Source: Prostheceraeus crozeri
Taxonomy: Eukaryota; Platyhelminthes; Polycladida; Euryleptidae
Reading direction: 5' to 3'
NCBI GenBank assembly: GCA_907163375.1
Contig: CAJQUW010012482.1
Location: 62,001-126,000 of the forward strand
Length of the DNA: 64,000 nucleotides
The notes beneath the pieces are model-generated. The model saw only the letters and a list, made by a program, of their open reading frames with translations, was not told the origin of the DNA and searched no databases. Below are positions 19,838-28,979 of this stretch, one piece after another. Each line of letters starts with the position of its first letter. The first letter of the stretch is position 1. The position numbers were made by a program, and so were the translations under genes.

Positions 19838-20930
19838 TCGATCACTTTGATGAAAAATGTCTGCACGACGCATCCAAGAGTTCATACTTGGAAGATAACC
19901 AGTCCATTTAACAAGACACCATTGTTCGCCTTGACGTTTTTTGCAACGGAAGATTTTCTCTACTAAATTTGTTTCACTTTCAGTGACTACCTCAATCTCA
20001 TCACGGTAAAAGCTGCCATCTATTTCTTCATTATCGTAATCTTTAACTTGTAAGTTGTGGGTTCTGGGGGGTAAGTTTTATTGATGTTTGAAACTGTAAA
20101 AATTTCTTCTGTCCAATTCGGGAGATAATCTTTGGCAAAAACACTCTTCACTTTTGATATGCGAACTTTATCGCCTATTTTTACATCACTTTTGCATTGT
20201 TACGCTTACGTTGGAATGTTTTACGCACTTTATCTACATTGTCAGCATTCACATCTGCTGGTCTGAGTCCAATAGAGCGATGTACAGAGTGATTGTAGGC
20301 ATGTACCGTATCTTGTAGAATCTTTGTCCAATTTTGTGTTAAGTTGGCAGTAAAATGTCGCCACAAGCGATTTTTCAATGTGCGGTTAAAACGTTCAACT
20401 AATGCAGCCTTATAGGCACTCCTTACACTAAACAACTCAATGTCATATCTCTCAAACAATCTTCCCACATGCTGATTTTCGAACTCTTTTCCTTGATCAC
20501 TCTGAATTCTCTTTGGAATGCGACCCTGTTAGAAAATTGACTGAAATGCCTTTGCTACTCGTTTACCTTCTTTAGTTTTTAATGGTTGAGCCCACGCATA
20601 TCGCGAGAAAATATCAATTACTGGCAAAATAAAATTATTTCCCGAGTTATGTTTTGAAATAGAGGCAACGTTACACAAATCTGCCTGCCACTGCTCACCA
20701 ATGTCATGAGCAATATAATGACGGGTACGGTACTTCTTTTTCGCTTGTTTGTTGAGTGCATAGGTAGCTTGACCCTTTAACCATTGTTTAACTTGTGATT
20801 GCGGAAGACCACTCGCTTTTGACAATTTCTTTATAGATGCAAATCCTGCTGGATGTTTTACATCATAGTATATTGACTTTAAAAGTTCATGTGATGACGA
20901 CTGACTCTTCCTCCTTCTTCTCATGTTTTT
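19838..20930 (-). pseudogene. int: Polinton integrase (RVE) with chromodomain-like tail (fossil)
   Basis: Family role: inserts element DNA, giving 6-bp target duplications. Reading on the minus strand: an N-terminal block (SIYYDVKHPAGFASIKKL with LPQSQVKQWLKGQATYAL) typical of Polinton integrases; the catalytic core with Asp in QWQADLCNV, Asp in the VIDIFSRYAW region and Glu in YKAALVERFNRTLK; and a C-terminal chromodomain-like segment (QWCLVKWTGYLPSMNSWM). About two or three breaks are visible, so it is dead. Gene order capsid - basic protein - integrase fits the family. Chromodomain tails can steer integration to marked chromatin; that is inference here. Confidence 0.85.
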
Positions 20931-21097
20931 GCTTTCTTGCGATTTCACACTTACAACAGCCACAAGATTTAGCAGATTTACGTTCATGTTCACATTCCTT
21001 AGGAGTCTCACTGTAAGAGCTGACACAGCAAGTACATGTTACATCAACATGCACCTCCGGCGGTTCATTACATGGCATGCAACACATCTGCTTCACA

Positions 21098-21625
21098 TTA
21101 ATAGTCTGAGAACATATATTTCTTTGGTGGAGATCTTCTACGTCTATCTCTTTCTCTTGTTTGCCTAGAGGGTGTAGATCTACGTCGTTCTCTTCCTCTT
21201 GATTTCTTAGTAAGTGTGGAAGGAGATGTAGAAGGTGAACTCTTGAACCAATTTCTTGGCATTGTAACACTCCTAATTTTAGAAAGAGAATTAACATTTG
21301 AAGCAGTCCCAACTTCTGAAATAGAATCAAGTTCTTTCAATGTTTCATTATTCAATGCAACTTTTGGAACATTATGCTTTTTCAATAGTTGAAGAACATA
21401 TGGCCAACCAGGTGGAACATAACCTTGTCGACGTTTTCTACGCGTTGCATACTGAATCAAGTCTTCATAACGCGAAGCGCTAATAATTTTATCATCATCT
21501 GTAATGATTTCACCTCTATCATTCACATTGAGATATGGTTCAATGCTGTTGAAAAGGGACATTGCATGTGCGCGAGATGCTAAAGGTGTAGCAGTCGAAA
21601 CAGAGTCACGCATTTTATTCTTCAA
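21098..21625 (-). CDS. Conserved Polinton accessory protein, Arg/Ser-rich tail
   Basis: A 175-residue frame. The N-terminal half reads SRAHAMSLFNSIEPYLNVN with GEIITDDDKIISASRYEDLI and YVPPGWPYVLQLLKKHNVPK. This pattern (RY.DLI.Y, P.G...F/VL..L...NVP) recurs in small proteins beside Polinton integrases, but no function is established. The tail is rich in Arg and Ser (RGRERRRSTPSRQTRERDRR), suggesting nucleic-acid binding. The start at 21625 overlaps the neighbouring frame by a few bases, as in compact viral gene blocks. It looks whole. Confidence 0.55.
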   Translation of the reverse strand: MKNKMRDSVSTATPLASRAHAMSLFNSIEPYLNVNDRGEIITDDDKIISASRYEDLIQYATRRKRRQGYVPPGWPYVLQLLKKHNVPKVALNNETLKELDSISEVGTASNVNSLSKIRSVTMPRNWFKSSPSTSPSTLTKKSRGRERRRSTPSRQTRERDRRRRSPPKKYMFSDY

Positions 21626-21816
21626 ACTTTTAATTCTTCGACAGTTTCCGATTGTAATAATACAGCACGATGTGGATCTTTGATATGCGCGTTTTGCTGA
21701 TAAATTAATTCATTCTTATAAATTTGATTTGCAAAAGGTTGTCTTACTTGTTGCATGGCAGTCAATTTCACATATTCATCCTGAGGAATAACAATCATGC
21801 GATAATAAGAACTCAT
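21622..21816 (-). CDS. Small unrecognised Polinton protein (64 aa)
   Basis: MSSYYRMIVIPQDEYVKLTA, then a polar stretch ending HRAVLLQSETVEELKV. It overlaps by 4 bases the end of the ATPase gene and the start of the next gene, so it sits inside a tightly packed minus-strand block. Short proteins with an IP.DEY.KL start are common at this position in Polintons. No function is known. Confidence 0.5.
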   Translation of the reverse strand: MSSYYRMIVIPQDEYVKLTAMQQVRQPFANQIYKNELIYQQNAHIKDPHRAVLLQSETVEELKV

Positions 21817-22470
21817 AGTTTGTAGATAATCATGGGAGTTTTCAAAATATCACTTCGAAATCTAAATTCTTCCGGACACTCTTGCGTAAAGTCAATGAAT
21901 AAGTAACCGTATGGTTTTTCAGTAGCTGCTTGAAAAATTTCAATTAAGGCTTTTGATCCTCTGGGTGCAACTTGTCGCGCTAAAATTTCAAATTGACTTC
22001 TATCTCGTGGATTCTTAAAGATAGCATAATAGTGTGTATTCAGGTTTCGTGTGCGGGCTTCTTTCCCATCAGGAAACAAATTTTGCGTGATATAGATTAT
22101 AAAGCACCTTTTGTGATGTGCTGCGCGAGTGAACATATCTGTGACATCTTTAGAATTCTTGCTTTATTTTAATAGATCATCCAATGCAACGACATCATTG
22201 GACTGAATCTTATCTACTGGAATAATTCCTTCATTTCGAATAAAGTCACGACGTTGCAATTCCTGAAAGAGTGACGGTTAATAAATGCCATAACACCAAA
22301 TCACTCGATTGATAGGTTTCCTAAACAACTCTTTTCTTTTATCTAGCAAATTCAGAGTGAAAACAGCTTTACCTGCATGAGATGGACCTGATACAGTCAG
22401 AACTTTATCACATTGAAGTCTGAAATCCATTTTAATACTTTGGGGTTCAATATTTGCATAATTAACGCTT
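21813..22470 (-). pseudogene. FtsK/HerA-type genome-packaging ATPase (fossil)
   Basis: Family role: pumps element DNA into preformed capsids. The Walker A-like loop is GPSHAGKAVFTLNLL (normally GPS.SGKT). A Walker B-like VVALDDLLK lies in the middle. The C-terminal part has IYITQNLFPDGKEART and LNTHYYAIFKNPRDRSQ, with downstream LARQVAP, all in family order. Final residues TPMIIYKL. About two breaks are visible. The gene sits between the small 64-residue protein and the basic hydrophobic-tail protein, all on one strand. Confidence 0.85.
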
Positions 22471-22887
22471 AGGATTAAAGATCCTACCCAATAGGTCACC
22501 TACTACAGGAGCTAACAGCGGAAGTAACACTGAAAGGAAACCGCCTGTTTGTGTTAGAGTTTCCCTCCTTCTTTGAAGGGTAACTTTAGGATTCGAGATG
22601 AATCGCAATTTCGTAGTATGTCGCTTAAGTAACTTTCGTTGTTGTGGTGATAATTTCTTTATCCTCAAACTTCTCACATGAGAAACAATTTCTCGACTAA
22701 ATTTATCATTAGCATGTCGTATAGCATTATATCGCTGATTTCCTTTCATTCGTTGAAGAGCTCGAATGGCCTCAGAAAATTGTGAAGACTTTCGACTTTT
22801 GCGTTTCGCCATTTTTCTCTTGACCATTGTTACAACTTGATTTTTCCACATTTGCATAGGTGCTAACTTTAATGACAGAAGTGACAC
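22462..22887 (-). CDS. Basic virion protein with hydrophobic C-terminus
   Basis: The N-terminal part is strongly basic (MVKRKMAKRKSRKSSQF, then repeated Arg/Lys through residue ~110). The C-terminus is hydrophobic and glycine-rich (TQTGGFLSVLLPLLAPVVGDLL), a plan seen in small Polinton and adintovirus virion proteins thought to bind DNA and disturb membranes. The likely start is one of the internal methionines (MVKRK or MAKRK), because the longest frame overlaps the next gene. It lies next to the packaging ATPase. Function inferred from composition and context. Confidence 0.6.
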   Translation of the reverse strand: MSLLSLKLAPMQMWKNQVVTMVKRKMAKRKSRKSSQFSEAIRALQRMKGNQRYNAIRHANDKFSREIVSHVRSLRIKKLSPQQRKLLKRHTTKLRFISNPKVTLQRRRETLTQTGGFLSVLLPLLAPVVGDLLGRIFNPKR

Positions 22888-23237
22888 TCAAAATGAGCTA
22901 TATCACAGTGGCTACATTGACAGAATTGAATACAGCACCGTATGAAACAGCGATGGCAGAAAGTATGCTTACATCTCTTAAAGATGCGTTTTTCACTTCC
23001 ATCCTTTCGCTTACATACATCACACATATTTTCACTCTTGCTAACAACTTCTAAAGCAAGTCTTTTTGAAGACATGAACTTGCTAGCCTTTTCTAAATAA
23101 TAGACACATGTGTAGAAGGAATATACTTCGAGAGTAAGCAGACACAACTCGAAAACCAATTGTGCCACGATCAAGTGCCATTGCATCTTTAAGTTTCTTT
23201 TATAGAAAGTTGAATGTGAATATGTGAATTGCTTCAA
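22869..23237 (-). CDS. RING-finger protein with hydrophobic N-terminal segment
   Basis: A 122-residue frame. Residues ~22-48 are hydrophobic (LIVAQLVFELCLLTLEVYSF), suggesting a membrane anchor. The C-terminal half has RING spacing: CDVC, KRCKHTFCHRC, then CQCSHC and a final CHFC. The order Cys2, Cys-x-His, Cys2, Cys2 fits a RING-type zinc fold, as in E3 ubiquitin ligases used by many large DNA viruses to redirect host proteins. It overlaps both neighbouring frames slightly. Ligase activity is not shown. Confidence 0.6.
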   Translation of the reverse strand: MKQFTYSHSTFYKRNLKMQWHLIVAQLVFELCLLTLEVYSFYTCVYYLEKASKFMSSKRLALEVVSKSENMCDVCKRKDGSEKRIFKRCKHTFCHRCFIRCCIQFCQCSHCDIAHFECHFCH

Positions 23238-23604
23238 TCACTAGACTGCTACCATGATGGTTAAATGCATCAAGACGTTGAGCAATTTTTCCCATATGTC
23301 TTTCAAAAAATTCTTCGGGATTATCTACAACTTCCATCAAATAAGAAGCGAAGTGGAAGAAACGATCTTCTACCCCTTCTTTCCCAAAATGACTGAAATG
23401 AATTTTTGCAACTAATCTCGCCATTACAATTTTATCAGAAAACGTATCCATTAACTTCAAAAATAGTGTGCTAGTATCACCAATAACTGATTTGATGTTG
23501 ATCTCATCCTTATGAAAAGTTATCACATAATCTTGAATAGTTCCCTTTAAGCTTTGTGTGTGAAAACTTAATGTTCCACAATCATTTGAGAAAGACATTA
23601 TCAT
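23200..23604 (-). CDS. Unrecognised 134-residue Polinton protein
   Basis: Starts MIMSFSNDCGTLSFHTQSLK and continues with a mixed alpha/beta-like composition; a mostly helical middle (KLMDTFSDKIVMARLVAKIHF) is followed by DRFFHFASYLMEVVDNPEEF. No motif is recognised and no copy exists in element 2. It begins about 80 bases downstream of the DnaQ/TREX-like frame on the same strand and overlaps the RING gene start. It looks whole. Confidence 0.45.
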   Translation of the reverse strand: MIMSFSNDCGTLSFHTQSLKGTIQDYVITFHKDEINIKSVIGDTSTLFLKLMDTFSDKIVMARLVAKIHFSHFGKEGVEDRFFHFASYLMEVVDNPEEFFERHMGKIAQRLDAFNHHGSSLVIEAIHIFTFNFL

Positions 23605-23684
23605 CCTTCATCTATCCCAACCGTTGCATGAAAATAACAAATCTCTTCATAAAGCATTTATTAAACGACTTTAACAAGCATGCA

Positions 23685-24215
23685 TTACAAATTTTGGGTT
23701 TGAAACAGATAAAATAGATACAATTGGTAGCTATCATATAAAGAGCAATGATGACCAAACATTACTTTAGCAGTGTACAGATATGGAGGAAAAAAGCATT
23801 GATTATGAATGTAGCGACTATAACGAACATTTAAAATAGGAACACTCAATTCCTTAAAACGTTTAGTGACTTCATGATAGTGTTGATTAACTCTACTATC
23901 CCAAGGTGGAAGTAGAATATCATTGATGATTAGATTTGGAAATAGTTTCTTCTCCTTAGTAGGATCATTGCAAAAGATACATACAACAGTAAAAGCTGCT
24001 AACCATCTTTTAAAGTCAATAAGAAGAGCACATTCATTAGAAAAGCCATAGTCTTGCAAGTATTGCTGATTAAGTCCATGGATGTGTTTTCTCGCCCAGC
24101 TATCAGCTTTGGGATCACACTTGGCATGTTGATGGTAGACACTAACAATTTGATACGACCAATTGCCCATAGCAATAGCACTGAGCTCCTGTACAGGTTC
24201 ACCCTCACAATCCAT
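23685..24215 (-). CDS. DnaQ/TREX-like (DEDDh-type) nuclease homologue, element 1 copy
   Basis: A 176-residue frame. It begins MDCEGEPVQELSAIAM, giving a D-x-E pair (Asp2, Glu4) at the place of exonuclease motif I. Next comes HIHGLNQQYLQDYG, like the IHGI...L...G segment of DnaQ/TREX proteins, then DFKRWLAAFTVVCIF. Near the end HHCSLYD gives H-x4-D (His156, Asp161), matching motif III. The middle Asp is not in the canonical HNA-x-FD setting (CNDPTKEKKLF), so catalysis is uncertain. It is about four fifths identical by eye to the element 2 copies at 36782-37312 and 43851-44381. It lies just downstream of the RING-like gene. Confidence 0.5.
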   Translation of the reverse strand: MDCEGEPVQELSAIAMGNWSYQIVSVYHQHAKCDPKADSWARKHIHGLNQQYLQDYGFSNECALLIDFKRWLAAFTVVCIFCNDPTKEKKLFPNLIINDILLPPWDSRVNQHYHEVTKRFKELSVPILNVRYSRYIHNQCFFPPYLYTAKVMFGHHCSLYDSYQLYLFYLFQTQNL

Positions 24216-24276
24216 AAAAGTGATGATAGATGACTAAAAAGGAAATTACAAATTTTTACTCATCTGATGAAGAGTC

Positions 24277-24450
24277 CTATAACATATTACAAAATGATGA
24301 AGTACATTGATGCTGTTCACGACAAAATACACAAATAACATGATGGCACCGAAGAAGTAAAATGTACCTGATAAGTCCAGGTCTACGACACTCAAAGCAC
24401 ATGAGCGAATTGTCATAAGGTAGAGATAGGTAAGGACTACTGATTCTCCT
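24277..24450 (-). CDS. Short RING-like zinc protein, element 1 copy
   Basis: The region reads SLPYDNSLMCFECRR, then RCHHVICVFCREQHQCTSSFC. Zinc-ligand order is C-x2-C, C-H-H, C-x2-C, C-x4-C, a compact RING-like knuckle. It follows and slightly overlaps the 235-residue protein gene in another frame, just as in element 2 (36473-36730). The start codon is uncertain. The conserved neighbourhood 235-residue protein, RING-like protein, DnaQ/TREX-like protein is present in both elements. Confidence 0.5.
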   Translation of the reverse strand, partial: RRISSPYLSLPYDNSLMCFECRRPGLIRYILLLRCHHVICVFCREQHQCTSSFCNML

Positions 24451-25201
24451 TCTTTGGCTTGCGTCTACCGGCAGCATTCTTCTCTGACTTGCGCTTTGTA
24501 CCGCTCTCGTTGAGGATTTGATCAATAATGTCATGAACGCATGGGTGCTTTGGTATATATAGGATGGATTGAGCATGCATCGATATAGAGGCTGATTTGT
24601 TGTTCTGGTGATAGCCATAATATATTCCACTGATAGCAAAACCAATATTCCAAGTGCCTTCTGCGAGGTCTTCACATCTGATGGGTGTCACTTCATCTCC
24701 TTCCTTTTTACAGTATGAGCACCAATTCGATAGTGGTAAAGAAAGATTTTAACATCCCATATCTTTCTACATGGAGTATCATTGTCGTCTCTCGCCTTCC
24801 ATTCCTTGCTAAGGGGAGTAGGGATGTCCATATTTAATGTTGCAAACTCTTCAATAATATCGAATTGGCGACGAATGTATGGATTCACAGGAATGACTAC
24901 GTAGTCCCCATACTGATTGTTCAATATCTTCACTTCAGTGGAAGGAATCATTCCCGTTTGCAATACTATACTATGATCGTAATAACGTATGGCTTGTCTA
25001 AATTTACGCTGTAGTAGGGTAGGATTATGTACCTTTGTTGTCTCTTCTACTGGCCTCAACATGAGACGATCTGATTGTAGAGATCCTTCTAACGTCTGAA
25101 CACTATATTGTCCTGTAAAAGTAGTAGATGCCTGAAAATAAAAGAGATGCTATTAAGTTAACACTCAAGGAAGGAGAGGAAGGAAGGTTCCGACTTACCA
25201 T
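24437..25201 (-). pseudogene. 235-residue-family protein with start-codon intron, element 1 copy
   Basis: The ATG (25201-25199) is followed directly by a 67-bp intron (25198-25132; GTAAGT...TTTTATTTTCAG). The body then starts ASTTF. Recognisable parts are ETTKVHNPTLLQRKFRQAIR, GMIPSTEVKILNNQYGDYVV and IRRQFDIIEEF, ending in a Lys/Arg-rich tail (KRKSEKNAAGRRKPKKE). The element 2 copies (35796-36570, 44593-45367) are intact. The family is unknown: a compact, beta-rich body with a basic tail, perhaps nuclear. About one break separates the halves here. Confidence 0.6.
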
Positions 25202-25269
25202 TTCAGATGGATAATATAATAGGAATGTAGAAGGAGAACGTGCGTCCGACACTTGTGCGACTCAAAGAT

Positions 25270-25345
25270 AGAATGATTGTCACTCTGAAAACCTCATTAT
25301 TTATAGAGAAATGCTGGATTCTCATTGGATGTGCTCCTCATTGGC
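25270..25345 (-). promoter_or_regulatory. TATA/CCAAT promoter of the 235-residue gene
   Basis: On the minus strand, CCAATGAG motifs precede TATAAATA (25305-25298). The leader that follows (GTGACAATCATTCTATC, then GTCGGACGCACGTTCTC) is close to the element 2 leader after its TATA box at 35688 (GTGAGAATCATTCCATC, then GGCGGACGCACATTCTC). Conservation outside coding sequence supports promoter function. Confidence 0.65.
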
Positions 25346-25369
25346 CAATGACATCAAGCTGATTCCAAA

Positions 25370-26009
25370 TCTGGTCTGAGTTTTCTCGTCCGATGCTTCG
25401 TTCGCCCGCTGGAGCCCAAAACCCAAAACTCAACCTCTGACGGCGCTCTAACATGACCAAAAGTCTAAATGTCACTCTCAAGCCTCAGCCAAGGAAAATA
25501 GGGTCAAACTCTGCTTTCCAATGAATTTGTGGCACTCTTAGCTTTCAAACGATCTATTGCACGACTTTCTACGATCTCTAGAACCAAAGTTGGAAGACCG
25601 CTGCCGAGGGGGGGGTCGAAGTTCTTCGTTGTTTGGTCTAAGACTTTGGAAACAAGTCCTCTAGACCCAAAATTGGCCAAAAAGTCCAAATCCGGCGTCC
25701 ATTTTCTCGTACGAGGCTTCCTTTTAACCGCTACAGCCAGTTTCTCACTCAAAAACACGCAAAAACACACCTAAACCACACCTACACCCAAGAAACACAA
25801 CATGTCGACGCAGAATTTCATCAGGAAACCAAATCTAAACACAAAATAACCCTACAACCAATCCTACACAACAAAAACAAAGACCGCCGCCCAAGAACAA
25901 CCACGACGGTCGACCAAGACACACCCGGCTGGTCGACCCAAAACCACACCAACCCAGCTCGCGCTCCAGAGGGGGGCGCTGTGCGCAGTTGGGAGGATTC
26001 CTTACCACT
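25370..26009. repeat. Right terminal repeat of element 1
   Basis: Inverted relative of the left end. GACTTTCTACGATCTCTAG, CCAAAGTTGG and CGCTGCCGAGGGGGGG (about 25560-25616) mirror the left tandem units. GTCGACC and CTCCAGAGGGGGGCGCTGTG lead to the terminus ...CTTACCACT at 26009. Only about one unit is present here against 2.7 on the left. Frames through it are repeat artefacts. Confidence 0.75.
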
Positions 26010-26670
26010 AGTTGGCATAAAAAATCAAAAATGGAATCATAAGAGCTAGAAACTATCAAATTATTGTCCTACTAAATACCTTTAAAACAATCCTTACAGA
26101 AAAGGAAGACACATAACACTTAGAAACAAATCTATGTCAGAGCCTAAAAGGCTTGCCAGCAATGGCGAGCTCTTCCTGCTCAGTTGTGCATTGCTTGTGG
26201 GCCAAAAGCGACCGGGCATTGCAGCACTTCAAAGCCACCAATAACTTTCTGGAAAATTGCAGCTCTCACGTCGGAAAAGCGGGATCGAGTGCGCATTGAT
26301 ATTTTCCCACCAATTCTTGACAAAGCATCTCTCGACTCCTTCCCCCATTCCTAAAAAATGAGACACCGACATTGGTAGGCATCTACATAGTCAGACAGCT
26401 AGAACGAGTTTCTGCTGGGAACGAGACCGAAAGTGAGACTCTCACATAATGATGTACGCCCTATGCCTGCCACGAATCGGTGCGTCTGCCGAGTTCTAGT
26501 GAGTTCCTCTTCTTGTCAGACACAATCAATGAAAAACACATGTAACGCAGCTTGCATTTTTTGGCTAAAATGAAATTTTTTATGTTTTCTCTGATTAAAC
26601 GAAAAGTACTAACCCCAGAGTCCCAAATTTTGACATGAATGTCTTCAGGTAATTTACCCAGGAAAGGGAG
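26010..26670. other. Unassigned DNA between element 1 and the Penelope-like element
   Basis: Nothing coding is recognised. The start does not continue the mariner interrupted at 4053, so the two flanks of element 1 do not look like a single split site. Confidence 0.3.
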
Positions 26671-26674
26671 AAAA

Positions 26675-28655
26675 AGTTTTTAATTCTTTGAGTAAAATGA
26701 TATTCGTTTATCGTCATAACAAAGCTATCAACAGAAGAAATAGATCAATTAAAAAAAACAGAAAAGTATACCACAAATCAATTAAGATTCAACATGATCT
26801 AACATTCAATGAAACATGTAAAAAGAACGACGTACTGCCAAGTTATACGAAGTTAAAGTTACACAAAAAAGAACTACAAGATAAAAAGATAACAGAGCAA
26901 TTCAGAAGTAAACTGATATTGAATGATATAAATAACAACAAATTGAATTTAACAGCAATGCAAAAAGAGCTGGCTAGCGAAAAATCTTAAAAGAAATACA
27001 GATATTGATATCAAGAGAGCAGATAAAGGTGGAAAAACCGTCATAATGGACCGTTCATATTATGATGAAAAGCTTGGTAAAATAATTGAAGACAAGACGA
27101 AATTTTCTACATTGCGCAAAGATCCAACTGAGTCCTTAAAGAAGGAACTTAGTGGAATTATTGATAACAAAAATAACAATTTGAAAGTTCCAAAACTGGT
27201 TGGCTACTTTATACCAGGGTTCTTGTATGGATTAGAGAAAATTCATAATGATGAACTTAATCCTCCCTGAGACTAATCATGTCTATGGTAGGATCGACTG
27301 CTCATGAAATTAGACGCTCTATTGATTCAGTTATTAAACCCTATTGTGATAGTAACTTTCTGACTATATCATCTTTTGATTTTGTTTCAAAAGCGAATTC
27401 ATACAGAAACTTAGAAGATAATATCATGGCATCAATTGACGTGGTGAGCCTATTTACAAATGTTCCTGTAATTGAAACTACTGATATGATATTAGAAAGA
27501 GTGTATAACCATCCAAACAAACTGCCACCGTCCATTTCAAAAGAAATCCTAGAGACTTTTGCTTTTTTGTACCACACAAACACCTGTCGTGTGGAAAGAT
27601 AAAATCTACCAATTGATGGTATTTCGATGGGTTCTCCACTAGGACCCACATACGCGAATTTCTACATGGCAGAAATTGAAAATAAAGTGTTTGAAAGCAA
27701 TCCAGGCATACGTCCTTTGGCATATTTCTGATATGTATACGATACCTTTGTTTATTGTCAATAACTGATCAACTGAACAACATCACCGATGAATTCAAGA
27801 GAAAGTCATTACTGGACTTCACTTTTGAGCATGAAAAGGATAATTCCATCTGTTTTTTGGATGTGTTGGTAAAAAGACAACATGACTTGAAATTTTCTAT
27901 TCATCACAAATCAACAACTACCAACACATCCTTAGACTTTGACTCCTTCACGGCAGAAAGATATAAATTATCCGTAATAAAGAGTTACATCCATCGAGCG
28001 CTTCACATTTGTTCGGATTGGATGTCATTTCACATTGAAATCGAAAGAATGAGACAGACATTGATCAACAGTCATTATCATATAAAAGTCATTGACGAGC
28101 AAGTGAAGGTATTATTACAAAGATTCATGAATAGTGCAGAGAAAAGTGAAGATAAGAAGAACAAAATGCTATATTATTTTAATGATCAAATGACTTCCAA
28201 CTACATAAGTTACGAAAAGAGAATGTTGAAGATTGTCAATGACAGTACGCAACCAATGGATGAAAAATCTGAAATAAAATTGAGAGTTTATTATAAAAAC
28301 TTCAAATTAGTGAATGCAATAAAATCAAAAATGAACAAATTTCAATCCTCACATAATTTTGCATGCAGATACACTTGCATTGGGGGCACTTATAACAATG
28401 CCCAATATGTTGGCTATACAGCGAGCCTATTATCCGTGAGAAGCTAACAGTATGAGAATAATTGCTCAATAAAAACACACTGGTTCGATGTTCACAAAGA
28501 AAAGCCCAAAAATATCATCAGCAATATGGAAATTATCGCTAACTTCAACGAAGCCAACACATTGCAAATAGCAGAAGCAATAATAATTAAAGAACAAGAT
28601 CCCAAACTTAATCAGAAGGATAAAGGATTAACGCGTCATCTGAATGTTATCTAAT
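26675..28655 (+). mobile_element. Penelope-like retroelement with GIY-YIG endonuclease, degraded
   Basis: Coding blocks in order: IFVYRHNKAINRRNRSIKKN; RADKGGKTVIMDRSYY, the Penelope-type pre-RT motif; a YGLEKIH-type segment; SIDVVSLFTNVPVIETTDMI (RT motif A); GISMGSPLGPTYANFYMAEI (motif B); YVYDTFV in place of the usual Y-DDTF motif C; FLDVLV and LDFDSFTAERYKLSVIKSYI (thumb side); and finally NAQYVGYTASLLSVRS with ENNCSIKTHWFDVH, the GIY-YIG endonuclease pattern of canonical Penelope elements. Several frame changes and stops make it inactive. The longest open piece is 27755-28447. A second, shorter copy of its 5' part lies at 54000-54375. Confidence 0.82.
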
Positions 28656-28973
28656 GCTATGATCTATATCTTTCATATCATTGAATCTACATTGACTTTA
28701 GATTTATTGACGTACAGTGTATATGTGCCATAGACTTCTAAATTTCTCTGGACAGATACTGAGCAAAATTTGAAATCATTTTCTACATGTTCAGGCCAGC
28801 CAACATTTCTGTTACGGAAGATTGAATCTTGTAGCTAATCGAATCTCTTGCACGATTCAATCTAATGCAAAATATCAAACAGATATACCGCTGCTGGCTT
28901 GTCAACCTAAATGCAATGATAGTGTAACACCAATGCATTCCTCTGCATAACAGGGAATTTTGAATCTGTATAG
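28656..28973. other. Flank between Penelope-like element and element 2
   Basis: No gene seen. Positions 28729-28756 carry a 28-nt sequence (CATAGACTTCTAAATTTCTC and eight more bases) that recurs inverted at 53891-53918, beyond the far side of element 2. Confidence 0.4.
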
Positions 28974-28979
28974 TTGCAT
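28974..28979. repeat. Target-site duplication TTGCAT, left
   Basis: TTGCAT directly precedes the AGTAGTAAG terminus of element 2 and is repeated directly after its other end at 52058-52063. Six bases is the duplication length of Polinton integrases. Confidence 0.85.

Larger units (their letters stand above)
4053..26009. mobile_element. Polinton/Maverick-type element 1, about 22 kb
   Basis: A virus-like DNA transposon. The left terminus reads AGTAGTAAGCAAACCTCC and the right, reverse-complemented, AGTGGTAAGGAATCCTCC. Both run into CACAGCGCCCC and related C-tract repeats, so they are inverted ends of the AG...CT type known for Polintons. It carries the family's core genes: type B polymerase, integrase, packaging ATPase, adenain-type protease, major capsid and other structural genes. 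Accessory genes include a TBP homologue. The first ~9 kb is mostly plus strand; most of 17.5-25.2 kb is minus strand. Overall it is broken, with a dozen or so lesions plus one nested insertion, although several genes look whole. No matching 6-bp target duplication was found (CACCTG left, AGTTGG right). Confidence 0.88.
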
